Assembly: GCF_002849855.1 (NCBI RefSeq)
Contig: NZ_CP018618.1
Location: 1 to 64,000, forward strand
Origin: Vibrio azureus
GTDB lineage: Bacteria; Pseudomonadota; Gammaproteobacteria; Enterobacterales; Vibrionaceae
Direction of reading: 5' to 3'
DNA: 64,000 nt
The translations under genes were made by a program, and so were the position numbers. Of the stretch, positions 44,032 through 52,569 are shown piece after piece. A model generated the notes under the pieces. It searched no databases and had not been told where the DNA came from. It was given only the letters and a program-made list of their open reading frames with translations. Position 1 is the first letter of the stretch; each line of letters starts with the position of its first letter.

Positions 44032-44859
44032 ATGGAAATTTATTCAGATAATAAATTAGATGTAGGTGTTAAAAGGTATTCTCTATTATTGTTGTTTTTT
44101 TGTTTTCTGCCATTTCAGATAGGATATTCTATTGGTTCTGAATATTACATCCCCAAGATTTATTGTTGGTCTATGCTTTTAATTACGAGTGCTGTACCAT
44201 TGGGCACATTGACTAAGAACGGGATTGGTTTAATTCAAAAGAAACTTGAATTTGCTTTAATTTCTCTTCTTTATGTTATTTTTCAGCTTTCAGTTTTCAT
44301 AATTGAACCTGTAATTGTCAGATCTAAAGATATCTTTGACATTAACTTTTACATGTTCTCTTCTCTAATTGCTATGAATTTTCTTGGTGTTCTCTCTGGT
44401 GTTTTTTTTAGTAATAAAAACAATTTTCATAATAAAAAATATATTATCGTCAGAGGTGATGAAATTGAAGTTAGAGGGTCAGATATCTTTGGTTTGCTTA
44501 GTCTCCACAGAATGCCTTTCCTCAGAAAACCATTAAAGAAAGTGAGAAACGGTCTGTATATTGCAAGCTTCTTTATTGGGACTAGTGGTGCTGGTATCGC
44601 TATGGGAATGGCAGAAGTACTCAAACATTCAGAAATTGTAAGTGCTGAAATAGGGGTTCATTCCGTAGTGTTTTTCAGTATTGGCATGCCAGTGCTGTTC
44701 ACGTTCGGGATGTTGACTTATTCGATGGTGGCTTATTTTCTTGAGTGGAGGAAGTTGATTGCTGGCATAGAGAAAGAGTTTGGTGGGCATAAAATCATCT
44801 ATAATTTTAATAAAAAGCCATACAAGAAGATTAGAGAGATATTAGACTCACAAGTATAA
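44032..44859 (+). CDS. Multi-span membrane protein, possible second immunity protein
   Basis: The 275-aa protein has about six hydrophobic spans: near 18-36, 42-60, 78-100, 108-130, 178-200 and 210-238. A polar segment (RGDEIEVRGSDIFGLLSLHR) lies in the middle. No family is recognised. It follows the effector/immunity pair in the same orientation, ends in its own terminator and shares the AT-rich composition, so it may belong to the same T6SS cargo. Confidence 0.5.
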   Translation: MEIYSDNKLDVGVKRYSLLLLFFCFLPFQIGYSIGSEYYIPKIYCWSMLLITSAVPLGTLTKNGIGLIQKKLEFALISLLYVIFQLSVFIIEPVIVRSKDIFDINFYMFSSLIAMNFLGVLSGVFFSNKNNFHNKKYIIVRGDEIEVRGSDIFGLLSLHRMPFLRKPLKKVRNGLYIASFFIGTSGAGIAMGMAEVLKHSEIVSAEIGVHSVVFFSIGMPVLFTFGMLTYSMVAYFLEWRKLIAGIEKEFGGHKIIYNFNKKPYKKIREILDSQV

Positions 44860-44878
44860 ATCGAAAAAATATATTCAG

Positions 44879-44906
44879 AAACCGCTGATTCTACCAGCGG
44901 TTTTTT
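44879..44906 (+). terminator. Rho-independent terminator
   Basis: The arms ACCGCTG (44881-44887) and CAGCGGT (44895-44901) enclose a 7-nt loop and are followed by a run of T residues (44901-44906). It ends the membrane-protein gene. Confidence 0.85.
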
Positions 44907-45528
44907 AGCTTCAAAATAGCCAGTTCTACCAGTTTTAAGTGCAAAACCGATCAAACATATTGTCTTTAGACATGTGTTGATTCAACTTGAAGTGACGCTG
45001 TCACATTTCATATTTTTTATGTTATTTTAATAGGGGTTGGTTAGATTTTCTCAATGTTAACCCAATCTGTAATACTAAACAGTTTTACAGATTTGTACGA
45101 GTGTTTGGTTTTTTATTAGTTGTTATAAATCAATTGGTTATATGATTTTTGGGGGTTCTTTTTTACCAAGAGTAAGTGTCGCTTTCGAAGTGATAGTATG
45201 GGGATTTTCATTGTTTCACCTAAACAATAGGAACCAACGGCGAAAATTACCTGTCTCGAATTTTCAAGCCGAACGCCACGCTACTCTGCAGCGAGTTTGG
45301 ATGTGGCTTCTACTAGATACTAGAAAACGCCTTTGCCCTACTAAAACTTATCCGGTTAAGTTGATAACTTAGCATTACCGTATTTAGGCGATATTTTGAA
45401 ATTTAGTATCCCTTGTCTTACTTTAAATTATTGATTGTTAATTGAATTAATATGACTAAGAGTGCATTATATAGAAGAAAAAGACGACAGTTTGTCGACT
45501 AATAAGCGTTAGGGCTCTTGGAGAAATA
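44907..45528. other. Long intergenic stretch
   Basis: I see no supported gene. A 76-codon frame at 45142-45372 has composition unlike a protein and no Shine-Dalgarno. A short inverted repeat CGACA-GTT-TGTCG (45485-45497) lies 31 bp before the next start and could be an operator. Confidence 0.35.
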
Positions 45529-45924
45529 ATGAATCGAGTAGTGCAAAGAAAGTATGCACAAGGGGACTGTGGTGTTGCATGTATAGCAATGGTTACTGGA
45601 TTCACTTATGAGCGTGTTGAAGAAGCTTTCTACCAGCATAATTTGGTGGTCGATGGTCAGTATTACACCTTTCACAAAGATCTCATCAAAGTCTTAGACA
45701 CATTAGGTTTTGCTGCAGAACGTAAAAGGTTTTGTTCTTGGAGCAATGTCCGTACTCCATCTATCGTGAAAGTGAACGTACGCCCCGGAAATTATTGGCA
45801 CTGGGTTGTTAAGGCTAGTGATAGGGTTATTTTTGATCCCAACCCATCGGCTCCTTCTGTAATTAATCACTATAGAGGTCGTAAAGGGGCTGGTCAGTAT
45901 TTGTTAATAAGTCCCAAGCCCTAA
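45529..45924 (+). CDS. C39-like (papain-fold) cysteine peptidase domain protein
   Basis: The 131-aa protein consists of little more than a C39-type domain. The nucleophile is in YAQGDCGVACIAM (Cys14), the His in NYWHWVVK and the Asp in IFDPNP. Such domains cleave double-glycine leaders or act as stand-alone papain-like hydrolases. No transporter, leader peptide or signal peptide is present. GGAG lies 5 nt before the ATG. Given the neighbouring T6SS cargo it could be an effector or modifier, but nothing proves that. Confidence 0.62.
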   Translation: MNRVVQRKYAQGDCGVACIAMVTGFTYERVEEAFYQHNLVVDGQYYTFHKDLIKVLDTLGFAAERKRFCSWSNVRTPSIVKVNVRPGNYWHWVVKASDRVIFDPNPSAPSVINHYRGRKGAGQYLLISPKP

Positions 45925-45998
45925 CACATATGAGCCTTCTGCCTGTCAATAGGCAATAACATCCTGTTGGCTGCGCGAGCAGCCAATGCTCTTCGAAC

Positions 45999-46205
45999 GG
46001 GCTTGTTGCAAAAATTGGAGATGTTTATGAAGTGCTTATCAGAGCACCTCTTTCCATTCGTAAATTCCAAATATATTGAAGAGTTAATTGAGAAAGGCGG
46101 ATCTTTCCTGCCCCCTAAGTTTCGGCTCATCATGACGTAACCAAAAATCAAACTGACCCTTATTCAACATCCGTATTCCCACAAAATCTTGAATCGCTGA
46201 CCATG
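45999..46205 (-). pseudogene. IS6-family transposase C-terminal relic with terminal repeat (copy 3)
   Basis: The terminus GGGCTTGTTGCAAAAA (45999-46014) is a good IS6-type end. The minus strand then reads IQDFVGIRMLNKGQFDFWLR and later RSAFLN-stop-LFNIFGIYE, the tail of an IS6-type transposase broken by a stop. The hairpin near 46026 matches that at 2163-2184. Confidence 0.62.
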
Positions 46206-46226
46206 CTTTTATTAAAACCCTTATTC

Positions 46227-46688
46227 TTATTTAATAAGCTTCAGATAGTTTGTGCTTTTTTCAGACATTATAGTTTCATCCGCAAATTTTTGGCACAACT
46301 TATGGGATGCTTCGTTTTCTTTGTCCACTTTTAGTTCGATGTAAAATTCAGTGATATTATTACGGCTAAGACCATACTTTAGCTCTTCTATTGCTTTCAT
46401 CAGAATTGTCTCAGCATTACCTTGTTTTCGGAACTTGTGAAAAGTACTAACCCCGATATCAAAGCAAAGCTTCTTCTTGTATGGTTCTCCTACGATTGCA
46501 ACACAAAATGATTTGACTCTTGTGCCTGTCGCCATTAAAGCGTATGAAAAACGTGGTTTACCCTTTGGAGTATCTGAATAGACCTGAATTTCTGGGTGAA
46601 TTTCACCTTTTTGCGTTTTGATCAAATTCTTGTTTAAAGCTTTTTGAAATATGGTTAAACCTAACTCTGCTGTTTCTCGATTGTTCAT
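46227..46688 (-). CDS. GNAT-family N-acetyltransferase
   Basis: The 153-aa protein shows the GNAT core. FDIGVSTFHKFRKQGNAETI supplies the acetyl-CoA loop (RKQGNA, a variant of R/Q-x-x-G-x-G/A). It is followed by ELKVDKENEASHKLCQKFA, the usual N-x-A-S segment. The substrate is unknown. I chose the ATG at 46688 over the TTG at 46700. It stands alone between the IS6 relic and the BREX island. Confidence 0.6.
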   Translation of the reverse strand: MNNRETAELGLTIFQKALNKNLIKTQKGEIHPEIQVYSDTPKGKPRFSYALMATGTRVKSFCVAIVGEPYKKKLCFDIGVSTFHKFRKQGNAETILMKAIEELKYGLSRNNITEFYIELKVDKENEASHKLCQKFADETIMSEKSTNYLKLIK

Positions 46689-46700
46689 ATCTGTTCTCAA

Positions 46701-47285
46701 TGATTGTTTTTAGAATTTTAAGTATCATGCCAGAAGTAAATAAAAGTAATGTTGCATATCAATATTCTGTCTCATTGCTAAATCTATTGTTTGGAGAAGG
46801 CACTTCACTGAGGATTGTGCGCTGCACACTGCACACAGGCTTATTCTGCAACCTAATGGATTACGCTCTATGGCCCTGCCGAAAAGTGGGGCTAATCCCT
46901 CTCTATAAAGCATTTTATGTACTCCCTCTAGTTTGTTGCTGAACGTAGTCATCCCTTTCACATTTGAATATTCTAATAATCTAAATCAACCTCTGAGATA
47001 TGCACTTTGTAGTACAATCCATGCCGAGAAAATTTAGCAGTGATGGTCTGTTACCTGGCCGATAAGTAAAGGGCGGTATCATTTTGAATTTAAGGTATAG
47101 GGTAACGTTTGGGTAAGCAGGAGCTTACAAGTTTCTTTAGAGCTAACTTTTGCCCCAAAATTGCTTAGAGTTATGCTCCAAAAGTTAAGATAGCGAAGCC
47201 ATCGACTGAATAGTTATGCGTTCGATGGCTATCGTTTGATTTATCCTAGTTGTGCAATGTAGGGTGTCTATGAAATAACGCTGGG
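46701..47285. other. Intergenic stretch downstream of BREX
   Basis: No gene is supported; the overlapping frames at 46700-46961 on the two strands lack ribosome sites and protein-like composition. Two inverted repeats are visible: TAACTTTTG/CAAAAGTTA (47142-47187) and the hairpin at 47197-47230. Confidence 0.35.
47197..47230 (-). terminator. Hairpin after the BREX operon
   Basis: The 9-bp arms AGCCATCGA (47197-47205) and TCGATGGCT (47222-47230) enclose a 16-nt loop, 56 bp beyond the brxL stop codon. No strong T run follows, so termination is only likely. Confidence 0.4.
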
Positions 47286-49394
47286 TTAATTTACTCCTAG
47301 CGCCTTATAAACCGCATCCACTGGATCACTGTAGAAGCTAACCTGAAACTTGGTAAATGTTTCCGCAGGTACAGTCGGAATATCGGTAGCCGAGGCCATT
47401 GGGATTAGGATTTTAGTTGCACCTGCTTCTAGGGCTACCTGCATTGAACCAGCGAGGTCTTGCACAGGGTTTAGAACTCCACCTAAGGTCATAGATCCAA
47501 GGACGACCATCGACTCTTGCATCGGCTTGCCGAGTAAGATAGAACAGTTTGCTATTAGCGCTGGTAAGCTAGAACAGTGGCTATTCCCAGACAATTGAAG
47601 ATCTACAAAATGCAGGTGGAATTCATGATCTGAGAACTGATTGTTAGCTGCAATCCTAGATAAATTGCCTTTAAAGTACTCAAACCCTACCTTAACTTGT
47701 TCTTTAGCTTCAGTATCTGAACCAAGACCAGATGTCGTCAGTTTTCCATTACCAGCGGTCTTTTGAGTCTCGATTCGGAATACTCCAAGCTTTCCTGCTG
47801 TTCCTGGACTTACAAAGTGAACAACGCCAGCGTTTGGCATTCCTGGAGGAATAATTTGCGATCCCCCCTGTTCAGGAACATTTACGAAGAACTCTTCTAG
47901 TGAGTCATTATCAATGTATGAGAAGTTTACATCGAAGAACTCCATGCCACCGATTTTCTTGAGCTGCTCCTTCACTCGGCGTCTAACTTCTAGTGCGTAA
48001 GTTAAGCAAACACGCACGTCTTCTTTACTGTACTCACCGTGTGGAAATAGAAGCTTTAGAAGGCCAGACGTTGTTCTGCGAACTGCGATTACATCACGTT
48101 GGTTAAGGTTGTTACCTAGCTTGAAGAATTTATCGATAGCGTCCGCAAAGGTATGCTTACGCATATCTCGCATGTATTCCGCCAAGTAGTCAGTGATAAG
48201 TCCAAAGCGATCGGTAAAGAACTCTGGTCGCATCTTTGGTATTTCCCATCCAGGGATATAGGCGTGGAAACGGTCAAAGAATGCAGAGTCGATCATTTCG
48301 GTTGGGAATGGAGCTAACAAGTGGCTAGTTTTTACCAAAGTCTCCACACTCTGATCAATGTTACCGACGAACACCATTGAGGCTTTCGCTTCTATAGAAT
48401 CACGACCTCGGCTGAATGAGCCAGAAGCCATGTAATCTTTCATGATCTGGACGCCATCTTTATCCTTGAATCGGATACCAGCCACTTCGTCAAATGCAAC
48501 TATGTCCCACATGCCTACCAGTCCTACCTGACGTGAGGACATATTATAGAAAAGGTTAGCTACTGTAGTCTGGCCGCCAGATACTAAAAGAGAGTTAGGA
48601 GAACATTCTTTATAAACGTGTGATTTACCAGTACCACGAGGGCCGAGTTCACATACGTTATAGTTGTTTTCTACAAATGGGATCATGCGAGCAAGTATGT
48701 GCCATTTGGCTCTTTGTTCCAGATTTGCTGGCTCCATACCAATAGAGCGAAGCAGCATGTCCAGCCATTGATCCATGCTGAAGTTACGTCTGGCGTCGAA
48801 GACTTCTTGCATGTTCATTGAAGGCATCTGAATAGCTTTCAGCCCGATCACCGAGAATGGCGATGTCTTTTGGCCTTCCTCATAGAAATAGCTGAGGGTT
48901 ACGATGCACCAAATACCACCGGTTAAGAGTTTTTCGTTTTCCTTAACGATATTGGCTGGGATAACCGCATCTTTAATGCCTAAGTTCGACAGACTAGCTT
49001 CATAGACATCTTTCTTTTGATTGAGTCGAACAGAGACCTTATCGATAACTTTATGTGTGCCTTTCTCTCTGATCAGTGACTTAACTTTTTCTGCTTCATC
49101 TGGGCGAACGTAGTTATCGGTCAAGATCTGCTTAACGCGAGCAAGGCCAGCTTCAATCAGGTCGTCTTCAGCAGATGAGCAGTACATACCTAGTAAGTAC
49201 TCAAGTACATAAACAGGGACGTTCGCGCCCTCTTTAAGCTGTTTCGTTAAGTCTTTCCGAACAACACGCCCTTTAAACTCGGTAGTCATCAGATCGTCTA
49301 GATCTGCATCCTTTATTTCTTTGATCTCTTGCGCGGAGTCAATTGATGAAGTCATATTCTCTTCGTTATCGTAGTAATCGTAGTAATCGTTCAT
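47286..49394 (-). CDS. brxL: BrxL, Lon-like AAA+ protein of BREX
   Basis: The 702-aa protein has a Walker A (GPRGTGKSH, about residue 251) and the following conserved WDIVAFDEVAG. The C-terminal part is a Lon-protease-like domain (about 560-702) containing VLGSMTLGGVLNPVQDLAGS and ATKILIPMASA. BrxL is the last core component of type I BREX and is needed for phage restriction. It starts 9 bp after pglZ. Confidence 0.93.
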   Translation of the reverse strand: MNDYYDYYDNEENMTSSIDSAQEIKEIKDADLDDLMTTEFKGRVVRKDLTKQLKEGANVPVYVLEYLLGMYCSSAEDDLIEAGLARVKQILTDNYVRPDEAEKVKSLIREKGTHKVIDKVSVRLNQKKDVYEASLSNLGIKDAVIPANIVKENEKLLTGGIWCIVTLSYFYEEGQKTSPFSVIGLKAIQMPSMNMQEVFDARRNFSMDQWLDMLLRSIGMEPANLEQRAKWHILARMIPFVENNYNVCELGPRGTGKSHVYKECSPNSLLVSGGQTTVANLFYNMSSRQVGLVGMWDIVAFDEVAGIRFKDKDGVQIMKDYMASGSFSRGRDSIEAKASMVFVGNIDQSVETLVKTSHLLAPFPTEMIDSAFFDRFHAYIPGWEIPKMRPEFFTDRFGLITDYLAEYMRDMRKHTFADAIDKFFKLGNNLNQRDVIAVRRTTSGLLKLLFPHGEYSKEDVRVCLTYALEVRRRVKEQLKKIGGMEFFDVNFSYIDNDSLEEFFVNVPEQGGSQIIPPGMPNAGVVHFVSPGTAGKLGVFRIETQKTAGNGKLTTSGLGSDTEAKEQVKVGFEYFKGNLSRIAANNQFSDHEFHLHFVDLQLSGNSHCSSLPALIANCSILLGKPMQESMVVLGSMTLGGVLNPVQDLAGSMQVALEAGATKILIPMASATDIPTVPAETFTKFQVSFYSDPVDAVYKALGVN

Positions 49395-49403
49395 TAGTGT
49401 CCC

Positions 49404-52124
49404 TTAGAAGAAATCATCTTCAATAGCTATATCAATAGTTACTGAATGTGGTTGCAAGTCTATCGTTTTGTTTGGTTGTGTTACATCGCGCATCATCAAT
49501 TTGTATGAGGTAGTTCGATCAAATCCTGAGCCGCTAAGCATAATCACTACACTGCGTTTACGATCTTCTTGCCTTTCAGATGTTGCGTCAAAGAGCATTT
49601 TTTGTTTGTGAGAGACTACTTGACCGTTTGGACCTTCAATCCAGATTTCTAGCTCTCTTGCCATGTATTTACTACCGACAGCACCAGCTTGGAAAAGCTC
49701 GATTTTATCAGCTAAGGAAACGAGGCGAATAGGATTCGATAGTGGAACGACAGGTACTCGCTCTTTGGCATGTTTAGTTTGCTGCTTCTCTGTCTTCAAT
49801 TGCTTGACCTGAATGACAGGAACACAAATTTCCTGCGGCATGATTCCACCGTGGATGAACTTAGCACCGCCAACAAAATTAAAGCGGTTAGAGCCTCTAG
49901 GTACAATGAACTCAGCATCTGAACAGTTTTCAGTACCTTGTTGGCTAGCGTCTACAGTTAGGTTTGCTGTTGCTGCCATTTTGGCTTGTCGATAAAAGTC
50001 TTCACTTGGTAAGCTTTCTCCGATGATATAACGCTTTTTAGCTTCCACTGCACCTTTAGGTTTTACAGTTAAGGCGGTTTTATCTGACTCAACCACATCG
50101 CTGGATTTGAAAATAAACCCATGGTCAGCAGTGACCAATACACGACTGCCGTTTAATCTGTTAATAATGCGCTCTACAAGGAGTTTGATTTCAGATATTG
50201 TTTCTGCACAAGCTTCAAACGTTTGATTCTCCGTTACTGCTTTATCGCCGATGGCATCAATTCTATCGTGATAGATGTACACAATACGCGCATCATGAAC
50301 CTTCTTACGGCCTTCTTCGTTTGTCCAGCTCAGTACCTCGGAAGCCTTGAACGCTAAACCGTTGCGTTTCGCCAGTATCTTCTGGCGGTTCTCTGTTCCG
50401 TGGACGCTGATACCATCAGCTTTATACTCAACTTTTGAACCAATATGCGCAGTTAATTTGTTATATGGTAGTAGTGAAGCCATACCCAGTTGAGTGTATG
50501 AAGGTACTACACCAAGCTGAGATTTTAGCTCAGCAGCAAAACGCTCTTCGTTGTTTATCTCATCGCTGATTGCATGAGCCACATCGTATCTCAACGCATC
50601 AGAGATGATTACGAAGACCTTTTTAACCTGAGATGTATTGAAAAGCCCTTCCACTTGATGACGATAGAAATCATATTGATTTGGAACGCCTGGAATTTTC
50701 CATTTATCTAACAGATCTTCATCATCGACAAGCTTATCCCACGCTATAGCAAGGTCGTGGAGATACCAGTCAACATAAAGTGTTTCGATATTGCCAACTA
50801 GCCCTGTCATCTTAAGGATGTCTGAACCATTGTGAGCGACTTTTAGCGCGTGCTCACAGAACTCTCTATAGGCTGAGTCGAACTTGTAAAGTTCACTTTC
50901 ATACGCTCGATACATATCTTTCGCAGAGGCGTATTCAAATCCATCAATGTACTTATGCTTGAGGGAGTAGAAGTGCTTAGCTGCGCGAATGGCCTTCAAA
51001 ATGGAGGAGTAGTTAGGCTGATGATATGTCCAGTGAGTTGACAGTCGGTGAGAGATTAATGCATCTACTTCAACTTGCTCCAGCTCATTAAGTTGCTGAG
51101 CAAGTAAAACGATAAACTGTTGCTCAGCGTATTCGAACGTTTCTACTCGCTGTAAGTGTCTTGGCAATTTCACCATTGACAATACTTGCTTAAGCTCGAA
51201 TTCTTGTTCCACCGCTTTTGCTAGCTTGTTATAAGCAGCAGACATAGAGCGGTTCTCGCGCATGTTTTTGATTAAGCTGACGGCAGTCGCTCTCTTTGAA
51301 GAGTTGACTCCAGAGCGCTCAGAGTTGTCCCGCTTTCCAAACTCGTTTAAAGAAATTGGCAGTAGGTGCTGAGTAAAGCGAACTAAGATATCTGAGGTAT
51401 TGCTAACTCCGCTGTTGATTAGAGATTGATAGCATTCGGTAAGCAGCAGCTTCGCTGCTAAATCGGCGAGGTCAGGTTGTTGCTGACTCTCTTCACTGTC
51501 CGCTTTTTCAATGTTGTACCCAACGGTATTTGAAGCAAAGTGCCAGAATGTATCTACTAGGTTGTATTTCTCTAATTCTTTGAACAGAGGCTGAAATTCA
51601 GTGCCGCTAGCTAGTTTAGCTAGTAAGTCAAGAAGTATGGTTACGAATGTCGCAGATTCAACTTTTAGAGTGGCGGCAATGAGCGCCAGTTCAAGTTCTT
51701 CTTTATTAGCATTGTGAGGCAATAACTTTTTAAGGCGGGCAACACGAGATTTGTTTGTAAAGAAGGCGCGATAGTTAGCAACAACTGGTCGAAACTCCAT
51801 GCGCATGCCAAGCTCGTTTAAGATCATCGAACTTGAATCAGCATAGAAGTTTTCCGAGTACAGGCGTATATCGTAGAGCCAGTCGCGCTCGGGTTTGCTG
51901 GTCTCCTTTGTACTGTAAAGGACAAAGCGGGTATTAGGCTCAAGCAGCTCTATGCGCTCCTTAACCTGGAAATGAGAGAAGTCATCAATGCGAATTACCT
52001 CTATCCCATCGATTGACAGTTCTTCAAGTTGGCTTGTGAACTCTTCGTCTGTGTCCTGCCAAAAGACCAATCGACAGTTATCGAACTTGGCTAGAAGCCC
52101 TTGTGAAATTTGGTCTATATTCAT
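49404..52124 (-). CDS. pglZ: PglZ, alkaline-phosphatase-fold BREX protein
   Basis: The 906-aa protein has the PglZ core of the alkaline phosphatase superfamily. VFVIISDALRYDVAHAI (about 500-516) contains the metal-binding Asp, and VLVTADHGFIFKS (about 660-672) the second site. The N-terminal 450 residues are the BREX-specific region. It is essential for methylation and defence in type I BREX. The start overlaps the upstream HEPN-like gene by 4 bp (ATGA). Confidence 0.93.
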   Translation of the reverse strand: MNIDQISQGLLAKFDNCRLVFWQDTDEEFTSQLEELSIDGIEVIRIDDFSHFQVKERIELLEPNTRFVLYSTKETSKPERDWLYDIRLYSENFYADSSSMILNELGMRMEFRPVVANYRAFFTNKSRVARLKKLLPHNANKEELELALIAATLKVESATFVTILLDLLAKLASGTEFQPLFKELEKYNLVDTFWHFASNTVGYNIEKADSEESQQQPDLADLAAKLLLTECYQSLINSGVSNTSDILVRFTQHLLPISLNEFGKRDNSERSGVNSSKRATAVSLIKNMRENRSMSAAYNKLAKAVEQEFELKQVLSMVKLPRHLQRVETFEYAEQQFIVLLAQQLNELEQVEVDALISHRLSTHWTYHQPNYSSILKAIRAAKHFYSLKHKYIDGFEYASAKDMYRAYESELYKFDSAYREFCEHALKVAHNGSDILKMTGLVGNIETLYVDWYLHDLAIAWDKLVDDEDLLDKWKIPGVPNQYDFYRHQVEGLFNTSQVKKVFVIISDALRYDVAHAISDEINNEERFAAELKSQLGVVPSYTQLGMASLLPYNKLTAHIGSKVEYKADGISVHGTENRQKILAKRNGLAFKASEVLSWTNEEGRKKVHDARIVYIYHDRIDAIGDKAVTENQTFEACAETISEIKLLVERIINRLNGSRVLVTADHGFIFKSSDVVESDKTALTVKPKGAVEAKKRYIIGESLPSEDFYRQAKMAATANLTVDASQQGTENCSDAEFIVPRGSNRFNFVGGAKFIHGGIMPQEICVPVIQVKQLKTEKQQTKHAKERVPVVPLSNPIRLVSLADKIELFQAGAVGSKYMARELEIWIEGPNGQVVSHKQKMLFDATSERQEDRKRSVVIMLSGSGFDRTTSYKLMMRDVTQPNKTIDLQPHSVTIDIAIEDDFF

Positions 52125-52567
52125 TGTGTTATTTCTATCTTAATTGCTTTAATCACTTTATCCAGATAACCCATTATTTCATCGTATCTAGTCAAAACTT
52201 CATCTCTGTCCTTAACCTTCCACTGATGGACTAACCCGTTACGAAGGCTTCGAATGTTCATCGCCCCACGCTTCTTTAAAGTCGAGTTAATGATTGGCTT
52301 CAGAACATTGTCTGATACCTTAATGTTGTATGCCACAAACGCTGATTTTACCGCAGGCAAGGGTAGAGGAGCATGTGTTTCATTAACTTCTTTGTTGGCT
52401 TTGGCACTGCGGTGGAAGTTCCATACTTTTCGAGTTAACGTTTCAAAAGCGATGTAGCACAACAGGAATGACTCAGCGCCTTCAAAATTCTTGTATGAAG
52501 GCAAAGAGTCCGAAATTGCTTTCAGACTCTTTTTCTGTTGTTTCGAAAAGTTTAGCTTAGTTTCCAA
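52121..52567 (-). CDS. HEPN-like accessory protein inside the BREX operon
   Basis: The 148-aa, mostly helical protein is not one of the six core BREX products. Its MNIRSLRNGLVHQWKV segment contains R-N-G-L-V-H, matching the R-x4-6-H motif of HEPN RNases. The initiation codon is a TTG placed 2 bp after the pglX stop codon, and the end overlaps pglZ by ATGA, so translation is coupled on both sides. I infer an RNase, abortive-infection or regulatory role within BREX; the family assignment is by motif only. Confidence 0.6.
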   Translation of the reverse strand: METKLNFSKQQKKSLKAISDSLPSYKNFEGAESFLLCYIAFETLTRKVWNFHRSAKANKEVNETHAPLPLPAVKSAFVAYNIKVSDNVLKPIINSTLKKRGAMNIRSLRNGLVHQWKVKDRDEVLTRYDEIMGYLDKVIKAIKIEITQ

Positions 52568-52569
52568 AA

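Noticed and set aside
45142..45372. Open frame of 76 codons
   Set aside because: No Shine-Dalgarno, composition unlike a protein, and no family resemblance; treated as intergenic.
45500..45520. GCGTTAGGGC, considered as an integron attC core site
   Set aside because: The complementary simple site and the rest of the attC secondary structure are missing, and there is no integrase.
46700..46961. Overlapping open frames on both strands (80 and 78 codons)
   Set aside because: Neither has a ribosome site or recognisable motif, and they mirror each other; treated as non-coding.
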